Assembly (NCBI GenBank): GCA_045594105.1
Contig: JAZNXY010000036.1
Span: forward strand, 1-10,042
DNA from: URNF01 sp045594105
GTDB taxonomy: Bacteria > Bacillota > Clostridia > Oscillospirales > Acutalibacteraceae
Direction: 5' to 3'
Length of the DNA: 10,042 nt
A model generated the notes under the pieces. It did not search any database. It was not told where the DNA came from and worked only from the letters and a program-made list of their open reading frames with translations. Of the stretch, positions 7,301 through 10,042 are shown piece by piece; position 1 is the stretch's first letter; the number at the start of each line of letters is the position of its first letter. Made by a program: the position numbers and the translations under genes.

Positions 7301-7308
7301 CATACATT
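7301..7308 (+). promoter_or_regulatory. Mother-cell sigma factor -10-like element ahead of cotJA
   Basis: CATACATT matches the sigma-E -10 consensus CATACANT. It lies 44 bases before the cotJA start codon, a suitable distance, and cotJ in Bacillus subtilis is transcribed by sigma-E. The -35 region (about 7279-7286, ATCACCGA) is a poor sigma-E match; its ACC at 16 bases spacing would also be compatible with a sigma-K-type -35, so the assignment between the two is open. Confidence 0.5.
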
Positions 7309-7351
7309 GAGAGTGGACAACATCCCCAAAGAAAACGAAAGGAGCAATTTT

Positions 7352-7528
7352 ATGAACGACTACCGTTCCGTAGGCACCTGTGACAAAGAGACGCCTTTTC
7401 TCCCCGTCATGGCATACGTGCCACGTCAGACATTAACAACCGTTTTTGAAGCAGAACGTGCTCTGTTTTGCGGCACTCTGTTCCCCGAACTGTATAAACC
7501 TTTCAAAGGAGGGCGCCGCAATGGATAA
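7352..7528 (+). CDS. cotJA: Spore coat-associated protein CotJA
   Basis: A 58-residue protein with the CotJA core PVMAYVPRQTLTTVFEAERA (18-37) followed by GTLFPELYKPF (41-51), the pattern of this small coat-associated family. In Bacillus subtilis, CotJA is needed for CotJC to enter the spore coat; its biochemical role is not known. The start ATG at 7352 has AAAGGAG seven bases upstream; an earlier in-frame ATG at 7307 has no ribosome binding site and would lie within the promoter region. The gene overlaps cotJB by 8 bases. Synthesis is expected in the mother cell during sporulation. It is the first gene of the operon. Confidence 0.93.
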   Translation: MNDYRSVGTCDKETPFLPVMAYVPRQTLTTVFEAERALFCGTLFPELYKPFKGGRRNG

Positions 7529-7781
7529 CCGTGCTGCACTCATACAACGTATTCGTGCCTATGACTTTGCCATTGTAGAAATGAATCTGTTTCTCGATAC
7601 GCACCCTACTGACACACAAGCACTTTCCCTCTTCCATATGTATCAAGAGAAGCGAAAAGAACTGATCGCAAGCTATGAATCGCAATTTGGTCCGTATGTA
7701 AACACAGTTGACGATGTAAAGGGAGATGCCTTTACTTGGATTTGTGACCCGTGGCCCTGGGAATATTGTAAGGAGGTATAA
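7521..7781 (+). CDS. cotJB: Spore coat protein CotJB
   Basis: An 86-residue protein matching CotJB: an amphipathic, probably helical N-terminal half (RAALIQRIRAYDFAIVEMNL) with LDTHPTD (25-31), then MYQEKRKELIASYESQFGP, and a tryptophan-rich C terminus, DPWPWEYCKEV (76-86). The family's usual length is about 85-90. AAAGGAGGG, inside the end of cotJA, lies 7 bases before the ATG, and the two reading frames overlap by 8 bases, implying coupled translation and a fixed ratio. An in-frame ATG upstream at 7446 is rejected because it would overlap most of cotJA. The molecular role is unknown beyond being part of the CotJ coat assembly. Confidence 0.95.
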   Translation: MDNRAALIQRIRAYDFAIVEMNLFLDTHPTDTQALSLFHMYQEKRKELIASYESQFGPYVNTVDDVKGDAFTWICDPWPWEYCKEV

Positions 7782-7784
7782 TCC

Positions 7785-8393
7785 ATGTGGCAATATGAGA
7801 AGAAATTACAGTATCCAGTAAAAATAGCGACACCAAACCCTAAAATTGCGCAGGTGATTATTTCGCAATTTGGTGGTCCTGACGGCGAATTGGCAGCATC
7901 TATGCGGTATCTGAGTCAGCGGTATAGTATGCCGTATGCCGAGGTAAAAGGTTTATTGACCGACATCGGCACCGAGGAGTTGGCGCATATGGAAATGGTC
8001 AGCGCCATGGTGCATCAGTTGACCCGCAATCTTTCCGAGGCAGAGATTAAAGCGAAGGGGTTTGATACCTACTTTGTCGACCATACAACCGGTGTTTACC
8101 CTGTTGCAGCATCGGGTGTGCCTTTCACAGCAGCATATTTCGGTGTAAAGGGAGACCCCATTACAGATCTTCACGAAGATTTGGCAGCGGAACAGAAGGC
8201 AAGAACAACCTACGACAACCTGATTCGCTTGATTGATGACCCCGACGTGTTAGATCCGTTGAGATTTTTGCGTCAAAGAGAGCTAAATCACTATCAAAGA
8301 TTCGGTGAAGCACTTGAGCTGACCACCGACCGCTTAAACAGCAAAAACTACTATATTTGCAACCCGTCTTTTGACAAATCCTGCGGTAAATAA
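7785..8393 (+). CDS. cotJC: CotJC, manganese catalase-family spore coat protein
   Basis: A 202-residue ferritin-like four-helix protein of the manganese catalase family. The dimanganese ligands can be placed by pattern: Glu35 in GGPDGELAAS, Glu65 and His68 in GTEELAHMEM, Glu136 in LAAEQKAR, and Glu166 (or nearby) with His169 in RELNHYQRF. All are retained, so peroxide-dismutating activity is plausible. The length is that of CotJC rather than of the longer classical enzymes. AAGGAGGT lies 7 bases before the ATG and only 3 bases separate it from cotJB. In Bacillus the protein is assembled into the inner spore coat with CotJA. A strong terminator follows directly, ending the operon. Peroxide resistance of the spore is a reasonable but unproven function. 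Confidence 0.96.
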   Translation: MWQYEKKLQYPVKIATPNPKIAQVIISQFGGPDGELAASMRYLSQRYSMPYAEVKGLLTDIGTEELAHMEMVSAMVHQLTRNLSEAEIKAKGFDTYFVDHTTGVYPVAASGVPFTAAYFGVKGDPITDLHEDLAAEQKARTTYDNLIRLIDDPDVLDPLRFLRQRELNHYQRFGEALELTTDRLNSKNYYICNPSFDKSCGK

Positions 8394-8398
8394 TGCTG

Positions 8399-8428
8399 AA
8401 AAGGCAACACTGTTCGTGTTGCCTTTTT
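8399..8428 (+). terminator. Intrinsic terminator of the cotJ operon
   Basis: AAAAGGCAACAC pairs with GTGTTGCCTTTT around a five-base loop (TGTTC), with a T tract on the 3' side. It starts 6 bases after the cotJC stop. Because the 5' side carries A residues, it may also terminate transcription from the opposite direction, though no minus-strand gene is nearby to need it. Confidence 0.93.
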
Positions 8429-8458
8429 ACTATATCTTGACATTTTTCGATTTTTATC

Positions 8459-8487
8459 TTTACTTTTTGCACAATATGTGCTATACT
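8459..8487 (+). promoter_or_regulatory. Promoter of the pyrR-uracil permease operon
   Basis: TATACT (8482-8487), preceded by TG to form an extended -10, has a moderate -35 TTTACT (8459-8464) at 17 bases. Transcription should start near 8494, giving a leader of about 144 bases ahead of pyrR, which matches the space needed for the attenuator. Confidence 0.7.
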
Positions 8488-8520
8488 GCAAAAAGTATGA
8501 GTGACCTGTTTTCCATTATA

Positions 8521-8627
8521 CCTTTAAGCGGTACCGTGAGTCCGACAAGAACGATGTGAATACCACTCTTTGACAGTAGAAGTAGGGATATTCTAACGCC
8601 TTGTCGACAGACAAGGCGTTATTTTTT
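8521..8627 (+). promoter_or_regulatory. PyrR-binding attenuation leader (antiterminator/anti-antiterminator)
   Basis: The segment CGGTACCGTGAGTCCG (8529-8544) aligns without gaps to the PyrR-binding hairpin of pyr leaders (CAG-UCC-x-G-x-GAG-GCUG pattern). The stem differences are paired: A-U to G-C and C-G to A-U. It is preceded by CCTTTAAG and followed by GACAAG, as in other Firmicutes. GACAAG (8544-8549) can pair with CTTGTC (8600-8605), the 5' arm of the terminator, and GAATACC (8558-8564) with GGATATTC (8586-8593) with one bulged A, forming an antiterminator. PyrR bound with UMP would hold the first hairpin, block the antiterminator and let the terminator form. The structure is inferred by eye, not folded. 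Confidence 0.85.
8595..8627 (+). terminator. Attenuator terminator ahead of pyrR
   Basis: AACGCCTTGTC (8595-8605) pairs perfectly with GACAAGGCGTT (8610-8620) around a GACA loop, followed by A and six T residues (8622-8627). It ends directly at the pyrR ribosome binding site AGGAG (8628-8632). Its 5' arm is also the target of the antiterminator. Confidence 0.92.
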
Positions 8628-8637
8628 AGGAGATATT

Positions 8638-9177
8638 ATGCAAAAGAAATCACTGCTGATGGATGAAGCCGATGTGCGCCGTGCGCTTATGCGTATTGCA
8701 CATGAAATCATCGAAAAAAACAAAGGTATAGACAATGTTTGCCTTGTAGGCATCAAACGACGCGGCATGCCGCTTGCGCAGCAAATCGGTGCCAACATTG
8801 CCAAAATTGAAGACACCCTTCTCCCCTGTGCTGCGTTGGATATTCATTGCTACCGTGATGATATTGTCACCGATATGCCTGCCGATGAAAAAGCAACATT
8901 ACCGTTTGACATCACCGATAAAACCGTCGTTTTGGTGGACGATGTTCTATACACCGGGCGTACGGTACGTGCCGCTATTGAAGCCATTTTCTCCATGGGC
9001 AGACCCCGTGCCATACAGTTGGCCATTTTGGTAGACCGTGGTCATCGTGAATTACCGATTCGTGCAGATTTTGTCGGTAAAAACATCCCCTCTTCACACA
9101 CAGAACGCATTTATGTGAAAATGCCGCCATTGGATGACACCACCTGTGTCGAACTTTGGCAAAAGGATGATAAATAA
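8638..9177 (+). CDS. pyrR: PyrR, bifunctional pyr mRNA-binding attenuation protein / uracil phosphoribosyltransferase
   Basis: A 179-residue type I phosphoribosyltransferase-fold protein. It binds pyr leader RNA when UMP is high and so terminates transcription; many members also convert uracil plus PRPP to UMP. The PRPP-binding motif VVLVDDVLYTGRTV (97-110) is intact, as are LVGIKRRGMPLA (36-47) and LDIHCYRDD (67-75), all usual for PyrR. The C terminus LPIRADFVGKNIPSSHTERIYV (139-160) is characteristic and separates it from Upp or HPRT enzymes. AGGAG lies 5 bases before the ATG, directly behind the attenuator. It is the first gene of the operon and is followed after 44 bases by a uracil permease gene, so it should control its own synthesis and uracil uptake. 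The pyrimidine biosynthetic genes are not in the window. Confidence 0.97.
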   Translation: MQKKSLLMDEADVRRALMRIAHEIIEKNKGIDNVCLVGIKRRGMPLAQQIGANIAKIEDTLLPCAALDIHCYRDDIVTDMPADEKATLPFDITDKTVVLVDDVLYTGRTVRAAIEAIFSMGRPRAIQLAILVDRGHRELPIRADFVGKNIPSSHTERIYVKMPPLDDTTCVELWQKDDK

Positions 9178-9221
9178 CGCTTTCAGCGTATTTATAAAGA
9201 TTTTTTTAGGAGGAAGTACAA

Positions 9222-10042
9222 ATGAAACTCATCTATGGCATCCATGACAGACCCAAGTTTGGACAGATGATTGTTTTCGCTTTCCAACAGCTGTTGGCAA
9301 TTTTGGCGGCTACTATCGCTGTTCCGGCAATCATCGGCAACGGCATGTCCGCTTCTGCGGCACTGTTCGGCGCAGGTGCAGGCACCCTTATCTACCAGCT
9401 GTTCACTAAGTTCAGAAGTCCCGTGTTCCTCGGCTCTTCCTTTGCTTTCATCGGTTCGATGTTTGCAGCGTTTGGCGGTGCAGCTTCTATGCAGGCAGGT
9501 TTTGCAGGCATCATTATCGGTGCAATCTTCGCAGGTCTCGTATACGTTATCATCGCTTTGGTTGTTAAATTTGTTGGTGTTGGTTGGATTAACAAACTGA
9601 TGCCTGCTGTTGTTATCGGCCCCACTGTTGCTATTATCGGTCTTTCTTTGGCAGGCAACGCGGTTGGCGATTTGATGAAAGGTGATATTGCTAACGCAGA
9701 AGGCGTTATGCTCACTTCTCCGTATGTTGCTTTCATCTGCGGTCTTGTTACCTTGTTCGTGGTTGTTATCAGCTCTACCTACGGCAAGAAAATGGCTCGT
9801 TTGATTCCGTTTATTCTTGGTATTCTCGCAGGTTATGCGGCTGCTTTGGTATTCACCCTTATCGGTGACGCTACCGGCAACGACGCTCTCCGCGTTATCA
9901 ACTTTGCACCGTTCCAGGCATTGTTCGCTGACGGTGTTACCGCTTCCACCTTCTTTGCTGTTCCCGATTTCAGCTTCGTAAAAGCTTTGGAAGGCATTAA
10001 GAGCATTGACCTTGATTACATTCTTACGGTTGCCGTGGCATA
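9222..10042 (+). CDS. uraA: Uracil permease (NCS2 family), N-terminal part
   Basis: The first 273 codons of a nucleobase:cation symporter-2 permease, cut by the right edge. It should import uracil with protons across the cytoplasmic membrane for salvage. The fragment is very hydrophobic, with repeated alanine/glycine-rich membrane segments. Family marks are the N terminus MKLIYGIHDRPKF, QQLLAILAATIAVP (22-35), and RSPVFLGSSFAFI (65-77), which corresponds to the substrate-pocket strand region of UraA. The ATG at 9222 has AGGAGG 7-9 bases upstream. It follows pyrR by 44 bases and so falls under the PyrR attenuator, as in Bacillus pyrR-pyrP. Codon use differs from its neighbours: it is rich in GCT, GTT, GGT, ATC and TTC, and no TTA or ATA is visible, as in strongly expressed genes. 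Xanthine or uric acid specificity is unlikely, given the context. Confidence 0.93.
   Translation, partial: MKLIYGIHDRPKFGQMIVFAFQQLLAILAATIAVPAIIGNGMSASAALFGAGAGTLIYQLFTKFRSPVFLGSSFAFIGSMFAAFGGAASMQAGFAGIIIGAIFAGLVYVIIALVVKFVGVGWINKLMPAVVIGPTVAIIGLSLAGNAVGDLMKGDIANAEGVMLTSPYVAFICGLVTLFVVVISSTYGKKMARLIPFILGILAGYAAALVFTLIGDATGNDALRVINFAPFQALFADGVTASTFFAVPDFSFVKALEGIKSIDLDYILTVAVA

Noticed and set aside
8494..8637. Guanidine/PRPP-type (ykkC) riboswitch in the pyrR leader
   Set aside because: TCCGACAAG and ACGATG recall parts of ykkC-type motifs, but the conserved blocks are not present in order. The PyrR-binding hairpin with paired changes, and pyrR directly downstream, explain the sequence better.
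1..10042. Insertion sequences, tRNA genes, CRISPR arrays or att sites
   Set aside because: Read through on both strands: no transposase, no tRNA cloverleaf, no regularly spaced repeats and no flanking direct repeats were seen.

Overview
The window looks like a chromosomal segment of a spore-forming member of the Firmicutes (Clostridia, perhaps Oscillospiraceae-like). Evidence: a complete cotJABC spore-coat operon, strong AGGAGG-type ribosome binding sites, a PyrR attenuator ahead of pyrR, and moderate G+C. Species cannot be assigned from sequence alone. All genes are densely packed; the largest gap (about 244 bases, 8394-8637) is filled by regulatory sequence.

Region 1 (1-6767, minus strand): a surface-polysaccharide (capsule/exopolysaccharide-type) operon read right to left from a strong sigma-A-type promoter at 6739-6767. 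Gene order is: initiating phosphoglycosyl transferase (GTG start at 6685), HpcH/HpaI-type aldolase, D-2-hydroxyacid dehydrogenase, GT4 glycosyltransferase, TviB/WbpO-like UDP-HexNAc 6-dehydrogenase, asparagine-synthetase-like protein with no N-terminal cysteine, and the first 59 residues of a TviC/WbpP-like epimerase that runs off the left edge. Stop/start overlaps (4, 4 and 14 bases) and short gaps point to a single transcript. The dehydrogenase plus epimerase suggest UDP-GalNAcA (or similar uronic acid) synthesis. The AsnB-like protein could form an amide on it. The aldolase/dehydrogenase pair suggests a less usual hydroxy-acid building block.

Region 2 (6810-7272, minus strand): a stand-alone ruvX/yqgF gene with its own consensus promoter. 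No terminator is seen between it and the polysaccharide operon.

Region 3 (7301-8428, plus strand): cotJA-cotJB-cotJC, transcribed divergently from ruvX, preceded by a mother-cell sigma-like -10 element and closed by a strong intrinsic terminator.

Region 4 (8459-10042, plus strand): a promoter, a PyrR-binding attenuation leader, pyrR, and the 5' 273 codons of a uracil permease gene that runs off the right edge. PyrR with UMP should bind the leader hairpin, prevent the antiterminator and shut off its own gene and uracil uptake. The competing RNA helices can be read directly in the sequence.
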